NCBI GenBank assembly: GCA_036927565.1
Contig: JAYESD010000009.1
Span: forward strand, 167,484,929-167,548,928
Direction of reading: 5' to 3'
DNA: 64,000 bases
From: Tuctoria greenei
Lineage: Eukaryota; Streptophyta; Magnoliopsida; Poales; Poaceae
Below the pieces are notes generated by a model. That model ran no database searches and was not told where the DNA came from. It saw nothing but the letters and a program-made list of their open reading frames with translations. This document shows positions 10,611-21,787 of this stretch, piece after piece. Within the stretch, counting starts at the first letter, position 1. Every line of letters starts with the position of its first letter. The translations under genes were made by a program, and so were the position numbers.

Positions 10611-11843
10611 ATGGGCGGTGAGGAAGGAAGGCAGATCAAGAGGATGGAGTTGGAGCTCCAGGAACCTCGTCTCACCGAGGACAACATCAGGGAGATCCTA
10701 GTCCGCCTGCCGGTCAAAGACGTCGTCCTCTACGGCACCATCTGCAAGGCGTGGCGCCTCATCACCACCAACCAGGACTTCCTTGCTGAGAACGCACGCC
10801 GCCAACCGGCTCAGGTCCTCCTCTACAGGTACATCCCTCAGCTGCCATCCAGAGGACGTTGGGCCACGGATGTCATGCTGGACGCGATCTCCGTCTCTGG
10901 CGACCTAGAGAGCCGGCGTAGTGTTATCCGCTACCCTAAACCAGAAAATGGAGGGTGGCTCCTGCTCGCCGTCTGCGACGGTGTCCTCCTACTCAAGAAG
11001 GCAGATGGCATATACAACTTGTGTAACCCCACAACAAGGAAGTGGGCTGACCTCACGGGGCTTAATCCGCCTCCGCCGCCACAGCCGACCGACCTGTTCG
11101 ATGAGCCGGAGTACGCCTTCTACTTCCACCAGCAATCAGGTGAGTATCGTCTCTTATGTCGAAAAACTTGGACTAGAAACGGGAAATGGTGCATCCTCTC
11201 CACTGGGGAGCCTGGAAAAAGGAATATCTACACAGAGGCTGCCAACGCAGATGGTATAGCTGCGCTTGTGCCCTGCCTGCGCAAGGCAGTAACAGCGCCC
11301 ATGGCTCTCCACGGCAACCTGCACTGGCCGCCTCAACCGGACTCTGCCGCTGGCCAGACAAAGATGGTGGCTTTTGACATATTTTCAGAGACATTCACCC
11401 AAATGGATGGTCCACCGACGACCACAGGCAACAATCGTGTAAAGCTCTTCATCATAGACGAGCTCCTTGTGGGAGCTGACTTTGGGCAGGAGAACAGCAT
11501 TGACCTCTGGTTCCTTGAGAACTATGGCAATGCCGCTATGTGGGAACTGCGCCACCGGGTTGCCATGCCGTGGGGGCCTTATAGTCATGGAAGACCATCA
11601 GACCCTTTGAGTCTGTTGAGTATGGCCGCGGTGGCTGATGAACAAGGCAACATCTTACTCGGTAACAGTCACGGTTTAGTACTCTATAACAGGAACAAGA
11701 AACAGACAATAAAGACCATCAACTCTGAGATGCTGGATAACATAAATGTCATTGTGTCGAGGCACGTGTTCAGAGCAAACCTCATGCATCACCCTCACTT
11801 CTCCACAAGGCCTGCCACTGAGATGCTCTTTGCTCACTTCTAA
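10611..11843 (+). CDS. A1: F-box protein, 410 aa
   Basis: The protein is a likely substrate receptor of an SCF ubiquitin ligase. The F-box spans about residues 21-57 (L-T-E-D, EILVRLPVKDV, ICKAWR, TNQDF) and should bind SKP1. The rest resembles the C-terminal F-box-associated region of plant F-box proteins: G-V-L-L-L near 123, NLCNPTTRKW near 140, a run of five prolines near 155, then YRLLCRK and WCILSTGE. No signal peptide or membrane segment is seen. The ATG was chosen because it follows the leader directly and adds a charged 19-residue lead-in absent from B genes. Residue 40 is Leu (CTC) where other copies have Arg, within the F-box. A 249-nt segment, 11140-11388, has a CAG|GTGAGT donor and TTTTCAG acceptor and keeps frame if removed. 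Substrate and pathway are unknown. Confidence 0.93.
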   Translation: MGGEEGRQIKRMELELQEPRLTEDNIREILVRLPVKDVVLYGTICKAWRLITTNQDFLAENARRQPAQVLLYRYIPQLPSRGRWATDVMLDAISVSGDLESRRSVIRYPKPENGGWLLLAVCDGVLLLKKADGIYNLCNPTTRKWADLTGLNPPPPPQPTDLFDEPEYAFYFHQQSGEYRLLCRKTWTRNGKWCILSTGEPGKRNIYTEAANADGIAALVPCLRKAVTAPMALHGNLHWPPQPDSAAGQTKMVAFDIFSETFTQMDGPPTTTGNNRVKLFIIDELLVGADFGQENSIDLWFLENYGNAAMWELRHRVAMPWGPYSHGRPSDPLSLLSMAAVADEQGNILLGNSHGLVLYNRNKKQTIKTINSEMLDNINVIVSRHVFRANLMHHPHFSTRPATEMLFAHF

Positions 11844-12440
11844 TGCTATGTTTCTGGATCCAAATAAATGCTTCTCTATTCATCTTTTTCAGAACTGATT
11901 GTTCAAAACATATACTCTTGTTACATTTAACCTTGGTGGTGATGTCTGTCTGGCTACATTTATCTGTTTGTGGATTGTATTTATTGAGGTATCAATAAAA
12001 AGTTATGATGTTTTATGAGTTTATTATGTGAGCTTGATCAATGTGAAATGATGTGTTATTACTTTAATGTTCTGGTCATAACACCATGCTAGTTAGGCCA
12101 TCTGGAACCACACCACCCTGTCATGATTTCGAGTTGGAGCGCAATATTGCATGATTGCATGTTTTTTGGAACCTGTCAGAGTTCATCGGCATAACATACT
12201 CTCTAATAACTGCAAAACTGAGGCTTTGATCTGCCTAGTTTGGACAGGTGACGGAACTGTCAGGTGCACCATCAGGTAATTCTTCGCCTACTAGCTAAAT
12301 TGCATGATCTACTTCCGCATACTCTGCAGGCGACTTGGCACCTGCATCACCATGCACCGACCTGCTCTATTTCTGCACCCCTACGTGTGTCTCCGGACTT
12401 TCTTTTTGGGACAATGCATGCCTACGGACTCATAGGATCA
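11844..12440 (+). terminator. A1 3' UTR and flank
   Basis: AATAAA words at 11863-11868 and 11994-11999 are likely poly(A) signals. The flank continues unbroken past the point (CGGACTCA, about 12430) where the C fragment is joined in B-type copies, reading ACTCATAGGATC here, and so shows the original arrangement. Confidence 0.6.
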
Positions 12441-15071
12441 TCTCTGTACTTATACAGCTATCAAAGTGTTATTGAATTGGCCTCACACTGCGCACCCTAT
12501 ACCAGAAAAACCTAATTATTAATTAATATGAGGTGACCGGCGGATCTCACTAGCTATGCGTCCCATATACCACAAACTGGTTACAGGTGGACTACAAAAG
12601 CATGCTCATCATGAAACCTTAGGGCATGTTTGACATGGCTCCACAACTGAGCCATGCTGCCAAACACCTCAACTCCAAAACTCCACAGGGAGGTCCAACT
12701 CTAGGGAGTTTATGGAGCTCTAGTTCATTTTCTTGAAGTACCTCTTTTTTTTCTCCAGCAACCGTAATTATATGATAGACCTAGTCGTGGAGTTCAAAGT
12801 TATTTACCCGCAATTGCCACAGGTTACAGAAAAAACGATTCACTAGTTTTTCTTTTCATCTCTTCTGGAGACTCTCGGAAACACAGGTTGGGCCCAAGGC
12901 AGGGCACCGCGCCCTCTCGATGCGCGAGCTAGGGCACCACCGTGGCCTCTGTTTGCCCGCCGCCCACCTCCCTCGTTTGCCCAATCCCGTTCCTCTCCTC
13001 TGCCTGAGACTTCGGCCATTTGCAGAAACCCTAGACGCAGATGCACATGGAATTCTCACTCTGCTTTAGCGTGTGGGGACCGGAGTCCACACTTTCCAGG
13101 AATCGCATTGGGTGGTGTCGTGCGATGCGACACCCAACAGCACACATGTAAAGGAACACGTATTACATAAATCATTTGCTGAAATTTACAAAGATATTCA
13201 GTTTACAAATAGTTTATAAAAATAAACTACAGCGGAAGATAGGATTACAACTCTCGTACTCCAGTCTAATAAGCAAAAGAGAAGCCGTCGAGCCCACGTA
13301 CGCTCCTCACTAGCCACGAAAACCAAACAGCAGCGGCATAGTTTCCACATGAGTATATCACTCGGGGAGTCCCGAGCCTCATCGGACAACCAATAAGCAT
13401 AAGCACATAGGTTAGTACCTGCAAAAAAACTTATATAGCAACCGTGAGCACGAAGGCTCAGCAAGACTTAACCGTCTCACTTAAACATGAAACTCTACAT
13501 GAGGGTAAAGACATAACATAGGATGGAAGATTTGCGTAACGGACTCGCCTAATCGTGGGTCCTTATTTTTCAGATTTATAGCAGCAGCTTAAACCTTGTG
13601 CGGGGCAGCATCGTAACTCCACAATCAAACAAGAAACGCTTCATCATGATGTTGCATGCCCAAGGTGGAATTTAAATTTTGTGAGCACTATACTAATACA
13701 TACAACATAGCAATACCATGATAATATAATGTTCATAACAGCAACAATTAATTCTCATCTCAAGTGCAAGTATTTAACTACGTCACAACTCGGTGAACAA
13801 GTGGTACTCATAACCGTGAGGGACGGTGATTCGAATCAATGATACCCGAAAACCACGTCACGTACGCCCGTACTGGAAGTCACATCAGTGCACTCCACGG
13901 ATGTCGTACGCAACCACCTTTCTCAAGTTCCGGCCAAGTTGAATCGATTCAATCGTCTAGGACAGTATCCCCACTCACGGTGCACCCTTCCGCTGTGAAG
14001 ATGTCGTGAGCGTGTTTTCGTCTACTATGCTGCGGCCGAAAGCCTGAGGCGAACGAAAAAGTCTCAACAAAAGCTTCCCAAGGTACACCGGTTTCCTGGA
14101 TCCCATATATCCAGTATGACTCCAGTACAGTTCAAACTTGCTCAGCAGGGCGGCATACGGATCGGTCCTTAACCGACACAGGCAGGGCTACGCACCCAAG
14201 ACCAAGTCTTGCTGCATCCTACGCCCCTGACCGGTCTCATTTTCAGATTACTATCTCATTCTCTTTGAACCAATCCCGTGTGAAAAGGTCCTAGCCATGC
14301 GAGTAGATTCCAACTACTTGACTTCTACCAAATCCTATACAACATTTAGCATAGCATAGTCTACATGATGACTTGACAACTAGCCAAATACTCCATGGGT
14401 TGATCTGGTCATGCAAGTGGATTTTCAATCACCTTAGCCCTAATGCACAATACCAACCCTAGACATATGTGATAAAATCATAATTTTGTAATAGCGCTTA
14501 AATGCAAACCGGGGCTTGCCTGGTTGCGAGATGGTGTCAGAGTTAATCTCCAGAGGTATGACTTCAAGTAGCTCCGGGGTCCTCTTGAGCTCGGCAACTA
14601 ATCGATATGCAAAGAATTAAGCAAGCTAATCAATACCGGTATTATATTATAGTTCAAAGGAAAGACAATTAAGTATATGAATTTAAGCTTAATGGTTCTG
14701 GAAATTTTACAGGGGACATTAGGTGCTATGAGGAAGATATGTACCAAAAATTGGAGATGTCCAAGGAAGCTTGTTGTCTATAAAATTCCAACAACTAAAA
14801 GCCTTCTCTGAATTTTGGTTGTAATTCTGGAGGTCTATCATGGATATCAGTGGTTGTATCATACAGAGGAGGTCTCACTGGTTCTAGGAAAACTTGTTTC
14901 ATAAATTTCTAAGCTTCCTATTGGGATATATTGAATTTAGAAGTTTGGAAAAATTTCTGAAATAGTTCTGATGTTTTTGGGCATTCTATGACCTGTTAGG
15001 AAAATCTCCATATTGAACTAGGTTATTAAAGTCAAATGAAGCTGAAATTTTACAGGAATTCAGAAACTTAC
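12441..15071. repeat. Repeat block 1, left part (possible LTR-like DNA)
   Basis: Positions 12618-12765 start AGGGCATGTTTG and have a partly inverted match in GCCAAACACCT, like grass MITE ends, though the termini are unclear. Positions 12850-13060 form a C-rich stretch with AAACCCTAG before an ATG, resembling the promoter and leader of some other gene; only about 36 codons follow. From about 13080 the DNA resembles dispersed grass repeats (CTACAGCGGAAGATA, GCTCAGCAAGACTTA), with short frames only. I infer retrotransposon-derived DNA, perhaps one long LTR later split by the CACTA element, but I could not find its ends. Confidence 0.4.
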
Positions 15072-15074
15072 TAA

Positions 15075-16556
15075 CACTACTACAAAATACATTTTCACAG
15101 GTGTCTGCTTATTTTTTTTACAGACGGTTTGTTAAAAGTTACGCCTGTGATGTCATATGAGTTAATAACCGTCTGTGATAATAGAATATCACAGGCGGTC
15201 CGTAACAAACAACCGCCTGTGAAAATGTATTGATTTTCACAGACGGTCCGTAACAAAAACCGTCTGTGATAATAGTCATTATCACAGGCGGCCCGTAACA
15301 AACAACCGTCTGTGAAAATATAAGTATTTTCACAGGCGGTCCGTAACAAAAAAAAAACGCCTGTGATAATGCTGGCTCATGATTGGTCCGCTGCTTCATC
15401 CCACGGATCGCTCTTGGACTTTATATCTCTGCCTTCCGCTACTTATCGATCCAACGACTCACAGGGAGTCATCTCTAATCTATGTGTCTATAACAACAGC
15501 AGCACCTACACCTCACGTCCTTATCCCCAATCTCTCCCTCTCACCATCCATCTCTCCAACCTCTCTTTCCTTCCTCCCCAACCTTGCTCTACCGCAGCTC
15601 CGCCTCATTGCTGAAGCGTCGGCAGCCCACTTCCGCCTCCTCGCCATCCTCGCCGTCGCGGACGTCGCGCTCCTCGTCGTCACGGCAGCCATACTCCTCG
15701 ATCGTCATGGCAGTCGTGCTGCTCATGCTCATCGCCATCATGGCAACCACGCTCCTCGTCCGCCGCGGGTGTCTCGCTCGATGCCGAGGGTCGCAGATCT
15801 AACCTTCAGTCATAGATCCAGCCACAATCGTTATTTTTGTTGTAGCATGGAAGTCGAGCTAGCACAAAGGTGGTGCTACCGAGCGCTGCGGGGAGGCGTT
15901 GAAGAGCGGCTACAACGGCAACATCTCTGTCTTCATGGTGTTGAGCTGCTGCACGTGGTGCTGCACGTGATGGTTGTGATGGATTGTAATTTCTGCGATG
16001 TGTTGTGTTGTAATTTCTGTTATGTTTTTTTATTGCATCTCTGCAATGTAATTTTGTCTAAATCTTTTAGTCTTCTGTAAATCAAACTGTGTTAGCGCAA
16101 AGTTTGTCTAAATGTTATCATTTCTTGCCTTCTGATTACGGCAAGTCACAGGTGGTTGGCACATTCTAAAAACTGTATACGATTCTAAAAACTGTATATG
16201 ATAATGTATTATCACAGGTGGTTGGCAATAAAAACAGTATGTGAAAATGCATTTTCACAGGCGGTCCGCAATTAAACCGCCTGTGAAAATGCATTTTCAC
16301 AGGCGGTTCGCAATTAAAAACCGCATGTGAAAATGCATTTTCACAGGCGGTCCGTAATAAAAAACCGCCTGTGAAAATGCATTTTCACAGGCGGTCAGCA
16401 ATAAAAACTGCCTGTGAAAATGCATTTGTACAGGCGGATTTTGTCCCCGCCTGTGCTAATCGATCATTTTCACAGGCTCTTCGTTACAGGCGGTTTTTAA
16501 AACCGTATGTGATAATATATTTAGAGCCGCCTGTGATGAAGACTTTTGTAGTAGTG
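15075..16556 (+). mobile_element. Nonautonomous CACTA element, copy 1 (1482 bp)
   Basis: The ends are CACTACTACAAAA (15075-15087) and its inverse TTTTGTAGTAGTG, flanked by the 3-bp direct repeat TAA (15072-15074 and 16557-16559), as expected of the CACTA (En/Spm) superfamily. Subterminal arrays at about 15095-15370 and 16150-16540 hold many inverted TTTTCACAGGCGG units, the kind of sites CACTA transposases bind. No transposase is encoded. The middle (about 15380-16080) is GC-rich, unlike the ends, and carries a 233-codon open frame (15379-16080) of low complexity. It may be captured host DNA. I do not call it a gene. Confidence 0.85.
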
Positions 16557-16559
16557 TAA

Positions 16560-17368
16560 AGAATATTTTGGAAAAATTTCATAGTTTTCTATGAAGTGAA
16601 TTATCATATAAAAATCAAACATGATTTTGCTTTAAAGGGCTCTACAGGAAAATTTAAGGATTTTCATGAGGATTGGGTTGTAGTTCTGGTTAGTCTGGAT
16701 AAAGTCAAAACCAACAGAGTTGGTTTGACAAATTTTGAAGCTTTATACTGAGAGATATTCAATTTAGAAGTTTGCACAAGTTTCTGTACAATTTCTAAAT
16801 GAATTTGGCTATTTTTATGTGCATAAAGAATACACAGGTGATCAGACTATGTAAATGAAGTCTAATGACCTTGAGATTTTTACTGGAGTTCAAGGATGTT
16901 CAAATGAAGGTTCTGGAAAAATTTGGTATTTTTCCAAAGAGCAGAACTATAGGAATTAATTTTATAAGAATTTTGCTTGTTTGAATTATGGAGAAATTCA
17001 TATGGACTTTCATACAAATCCAAATGCACCAATGGAAAGTACTCTTCATGCTGGTTCTAACAAAATTTATTTGGGAATTTTTGGACAAGTATCCTAGGAG
17101 ATATATATTTTCCATGTTGGGGCAAAATCTGGAATTAAGTTTAAATGGGAAAGTTTAAATAATTGAGAGGGCCCACGGGTTTAAAATGGGACCAATCGGG
17201 TCGAAGCAACACCGGGCCACAGAGAAAATGTACGTAGCCATATGGGATCCACAGCCGCACCAGATCCGAGCGTGCGCGTTACACTGACTGACGACTGGGC
17301 CCCACGGGGTCGTCGTCTACCTCCCACCAGGCGCGCGACCGCGGCGGCGCCTCGCCGCCCTTCGATCC
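16560..17368. repeat. Repeat block 1, right part, reaching the B/A start codon
   Basis: AT-rich repeat DNA continues from the left part and turns GC-rich at about 17165, with ACTGACTGACGACTGGGCCC and GCGCGCGACC words of the type seen in grass repeat DNA. It runs right up to the ATG at 17369, so any promoter of the gene lies in it. No clear TATA box is visible. This copy lacks 12 bp (GGAGCTCTCGCC) found just upstream of the ATG in blocks 2-4. Confidence 0.5.
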
Positions 17369-18556
17369 ATGGCACGTCGTCTCACCGAGGACAACATCAG
17401 GGAGATCCTAGTCCGCCTGCCGGTCAAAGACGTCGTCCGCTACGGCACCATCTGCAAGGCGTGGCGCCTCATCACCACTAACCAGGACTTCCTTTCTGAG
17501 AACGCACGCCACGAACCGGCTGAGGTCCTCCTCTACAGGTACATCCCTCAGCTGCCATCCAGAGGACGTTGGGCCACGGATGTCATGCTGGACGCGATCT
17601 CCGTCTCTGGCGACCTAGAGAGCTGGCGTAGTGTTATCCGCTACCCTAAACCAGAAAATGGAGGGTGGCTCCTGCTCGCCGTCTGCGACGGTGTCCTCCT
17701 ACTCAAGAAGGCAGATGGCATATACAACTTGTGTAACCCCACAACAAGAAAGTGGGCTGACCTCACGGGGCTTAATCCGCCTCCGCCGCCGCCAAAGCCG
17801 ACCGACCTGTTCGATGAGCCGCAGTACGCCTTCTACTTCCACCAGCAATCAAGTGAGTATCGTCTCTTATGTCGAAAAACTTGGACTAGAAATGGGAAAT
17901 GGTGCATCCTCTCCACCGGGGAGCCTGGAAAAAGGAATATCTACACAGAGGCTGCCAACGCAGATGGTATAGCTGCGCTTGTGCCCTGCCTGCGCAAGGC
18001 AGTAACAGTGCCCATGGCTCTCCACGGCAACCTGCACTGGCCGCCTCAACCGGACTCTGCCGCTGGCCAGACAAAGATGGTGGCTTTTGACATATTTTCA
18101 GAGACATTCACCCAAATGGATGGTCCATCGACGACCACAGGCAACAATCGTGTAAAGCTCTTCATCATAGACGAGCTCCTTGTGGGAGCTGACTTTGGGC
18201 AGGAGAACAGCATTGACCTCTGGTTCCTTGAGAACTATGGCAATGCCGCTAGGTGGGAACTGCGCCACCGGTTTGCCATGCCGTGGGGGCCTTATAGTCA
18301 TTGAAGACCATCAGACCCTTTGAGTCTGTTGAGTATGGCCGCGGTGGCTGATGAACAAGGCAACATCTTACTCGGTAACAATCACGGTTTAGTACTCTAT
18401 AACAGGAACAAGAAACAGACAATAAAGACCATCAACTCTGAGATGCTGGATAACATAAATGTCATTGTGTCGAGGCACGTGTTCAGAGCAAACCTCATGC
18501 ATCACCCTCACTTCTCCACAAGGCCTGCCACTGATATGCTCTTTGCTCACTTCTAA
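17369..18556 (+). pseudogene. BA1: chimeric type B/type A F-box gene with nonsense codon
   Basis: The start (MARRLTEDN), six-proline run with Lys (PPKPTD) and AAATGGG codons at 17889 are type B; EPAEV links it to B0. From 18054 onward it is type A: PDSAAGQTK, TFTQMDG, KLFIIDE, FGQENS. The 3' flank is also type A and lacks the C fragment. The switch lies between about 17894 and 18054. GGA to TGA at 18302-18304 ends the frame after 311 codons; the remaining 84 codons, to TAA at 18556, are otherwise open. A truncated product that keeps the F-box (residues 5-41) and most of the C-terminal region is possible. The 249-nt candidate exitron is 17853-18101. Confidence 0.92.
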
Positions 18557-19153
18557 TGCTATGTTTCTGGATCCAAATAAATGCTTCTCTATTCATCTTT
18601 TTCAGAACTGATTGTTCAAAACTTATACTCTTGTTACATTTAACCTTGGTGGTGATGTCTGTCTGGCTACATTTATCTGTTTGTGGATTGTATTTATTGA
18701 GGTATCAATAAAAAGTTATGATGTTTTATGTGTTTATTATGTGAGCTTGATCAATGTGAAATGATGTGTTATTACTTTAATGTTCTGGTCATAACACCAT
18801 GCTAGTTAGGCCATCTGGAACCACACCACCCTGTCATGATTTCGAGTTGGAGCGCAATATTGCATGATTGCATGTTTTTTGGAACCTGTCAGAGTTCATC
18901 GGCATAACATACTCTCTAATAACTGCAAAACTGAGGCTTTGATCTGCCTAGTTTGGACAGGTGACGGAACTGTCAGGTGCACCATCAGGTAATTCTTCGC
19001 CTACTAGCTAAATTGCATGATCTACTTCCGCATACTCTGCAGGCGACTTGGCACCTGCATCACCATGCACCGACCTGCTCTATTTCTGCACCCCTACGTG
19101 TGTCTCCGGACTTTCTTTTTGGGACAATGCATGCCTACGGACTCATAGGATCA
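18557..19153 (+). terminator. BA1 3' UTR and flank (type A)
   Basis: It has the same two AATAAA signals as the A genes and no C fragment. It shares AAAACTTATACTC and TTTTATGTGTTTATT with the DNA behind A2 (36024 on) but not with that behind A1, which points to an A2-like donor of the 3' half. Confidence 0.6.
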
Positions 19154-21784
19154 TCTCTGTACTTATACAGCTATCAAAGTGTTATTGAATTGGCCTCACA
19201 CTGCGCACCCTATACCAGAAAAACCTAATTATTAATTAATATGAGGTGACCGGCGGATCTCACTAGCTATGCGTCCCATATACCACAAACTGGTTACAGG
19301 TGGACTACAAAAGCATGCTCATCATGAAACCTTAGGGCATGTTTGACATGGCTCCACAACTGAGCCATGCTGCCAAACACCTCAACTCCAAAACTCCACA
19401 GGGAGGTCCAACTCTAGGGAGTTTATGGAGCTCTAGTTCATTTTCTTGAAGTACCTCTTTTTTTTCTCCAGCAACCGTAATTATATGATAGACCTAGTCG
19501 TGGAGTTCAAAGTTATTTACCCGCAATTGCCACAGGTTACAGAAAAAACGATTCACTAGTTTTTCTTTTCATCTCTTCTGGAGACTCTCGGAAACACAGG
19601 TTGGGCCCAAGGCAGGGCACCGCGCCCTCTCAATGCGCGAGCTAGGGCACCACCGTGGCCTCTGTTTGCCCGCCGCCCACCTCCCTCGTTTGCCCAATCC
19701 CGTTCCTCTCCTCTGCCTGAGACTTCGGCCATTTGCAGAAACCCTAGACGCAGATGCACATGGAATTCTCACTCTGCTTTAGCGTGTGGGGACCGGAGTC
19801 CACACTTTCCAGGAATCGCATTGGGTGGTGCCGTGCGATGCGACACCCAACAGCACACATGTAAAGGAACACGTATTACATAAATCATTTGCTGAAATTT
19901 ACAAAGATATTCAGTTTACAAATAGTTTATAAAAATAAACTACAGCGGAAGATAGGATTACAACTCTCGTACTCCAGTCTAATAAGTAAAAGAGAAGCTG
20001 TCGAGCCCACGTACGCTCCTCACTAGCCACGAAAACCAAACAGCAGCGGCATAGTTTCCACATGAGTATATCACTCGGAGAGTCCCGAGCCTCATCGGAA
20101 AACTAATAAGCATAAGCACATAGGTTAGTACCTGCAAAAAAACTTATATAGCAACCGTGAGCACGAAGGCTCAACAAGACTTAACCGTCTCACTTAAACA
20201 TGAAACTCTACATGAGGGTAAAGACATAACATAGGATGGAAGATTTGCGTAACGGACTCGCCTAATCGTGGGTCCTTATTTTTCAGATTTATAGCAGCAG
20301 CTTAAACCTTGTGCGGGGCAGCATCGTAACTCCACAATCAAACAAGAAACGCTTCATCATGATGTTGCATGCCCAAGGTGGAATTTAAATTTTGTGAGCA
20401 CTATACTAATACATACAACATAGCAATACCATGATAATATAATGTTCATAACAGCAACAATTAATTCTCATCTCAAGTGCAAGTATTTAACTACGTCACA
20501 ACTCGGTGAACAAGTGGTACTCATAACCGTGAGGGACGGTGATTCGAATCAATGATACCCGAAAACCACGTCACGTACGCCCGTACTGGAAGTCACATCA
20601 GTGCACTCCACGGACGTCGTACGCAACCACCTTTCTCAAGTTCCGGCCAAGTTGAATCGATTCAATCGTCTAGGACAGTATCCCCACTCACGGTGCACCC
20701 TTCCGCTGTGAAGATGTCGTGAGCGTGTTTCCGTCTACTATGCTGCGGCCGAAAGCCTGAGGCGAACGAAAAAGTCTCAACAAAAGCTTCCCAAGGTACA
20801 CCGGTTTCCTGGATCCCATATATCCAGTATGACTCCAGTACAGTTCAAACTTGCTCAGCAGGGCAGCATACGGATCGGTCCTTAACCGACACAGGCAGGG
20901 CTACGCACCCAAGACCAAGTCTTGCTGCATCCTACGCCCCTGACCGGTCTCATTTTCAGATTACTATCTCATTCTCTTTGAACCAATCCCGTGTGAAAAG
21001 GTCCTAGCCATGCGAGTAGATTCCAACTACTTGACTTCTACCAAATCCTATACAACATTTAGCATAGCATAGTCTACATGATGACTTGACAACTAGCCAA
21101 ATACTCCATGGGTTGATCTGGTCATGCAAGTGGATTTTCAATCACCTTAGCCCTAATGCACAATACCAACCCTAGACATATGTGATAAAATCATAATTTT
21201 GTAATAGCGCTTAAATGCAAACCGGGGCTTGCCTGGTTGCGAGATGGTGTCAGAGTTAATCTCCAGAGGTATGACTTCAAGTAGCTCCGGGGTCCTCTTG
21301 AGCTCGGCAACTAATCGGTATGCAAAGAATTATGCAAGCTAATCAATACCGGTATTATATTATAGTTCAAAGGAAAGACAATTAAGTATATGAATTTAAG
21401 CTTAATGGTTCTGGAAATTTTACAGGGGACATTAGGTGCTATGAGGAAGATATGTACCAAAAATTGGAGATGTCCAAGGAAGCTTGTTGTCTATAAAATT
21501 CCAACAACTAAAAGCCTTCTCTGAATTTTGGTTGTAATTCTGGAGGTCTATCATGGATATCAGTGGTTGTATCATACAGAGGAGGTCTCACTGGTTCTAG
21601 GAAAACTTGTTTCATAAATTTCTAAGCTTCCTATTGGGATATATTGAATTTAGAAGTTTGGAAAAATTTCTGAAATAGTTCTGATGTTTTTGGGCATTCT
21701 ATGACCTGTTAGGAAAATCACCATATTGAACTAGGTTATTAAAGTCAAATGAAGCTGAAATTTTACAGGAATTCAGAAACTTAC
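19154..21784. repeat. Repeat block 2, left part
   Basis: Same content as the left part of block 1, with scattered substitutions. It shares AAGTAAAAGAGAAGCTGTCG with blocks 3 and 4, against AAGCAAAAGAGAAGCCGTCG in block 1. No gene is seen. Confidence 0.45.
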
Positions 21785-21787
21785 TAA

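Noticed and set aside
12843..13059. Arg- and Gly-rich 67-codon frames on the - strand, present in all blocks
   Set aside because: They are antisense to a C-rich stretch and overlap each other in two frames, which is typical of GC-rich chance frames.
15379..16080. 233-codon frame in CACTA copy 1 as a protein gene
   Set aside because: Copies 2-4 have other lengths and frames (167, 165 and 140-142 codons), the sequence is low in complexity, and it sits between transposon ends. At most a captured fragment.
16200..16540. Regularly spaced palindromic repeats resembling a CRISPR array
   Set aside because: They are the inverted subterminal arrays of a CACTA transposon in a plant genome; spacing is irregular and spacers are not unique.
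13080..17160. Complete solo LTR with defined ends and target duplication
   Set aside because: The sequence feels LTR-like, but I could not find a convincing TG...CA pair with matching 5-bp duplications, so only a loose repeat call is made.
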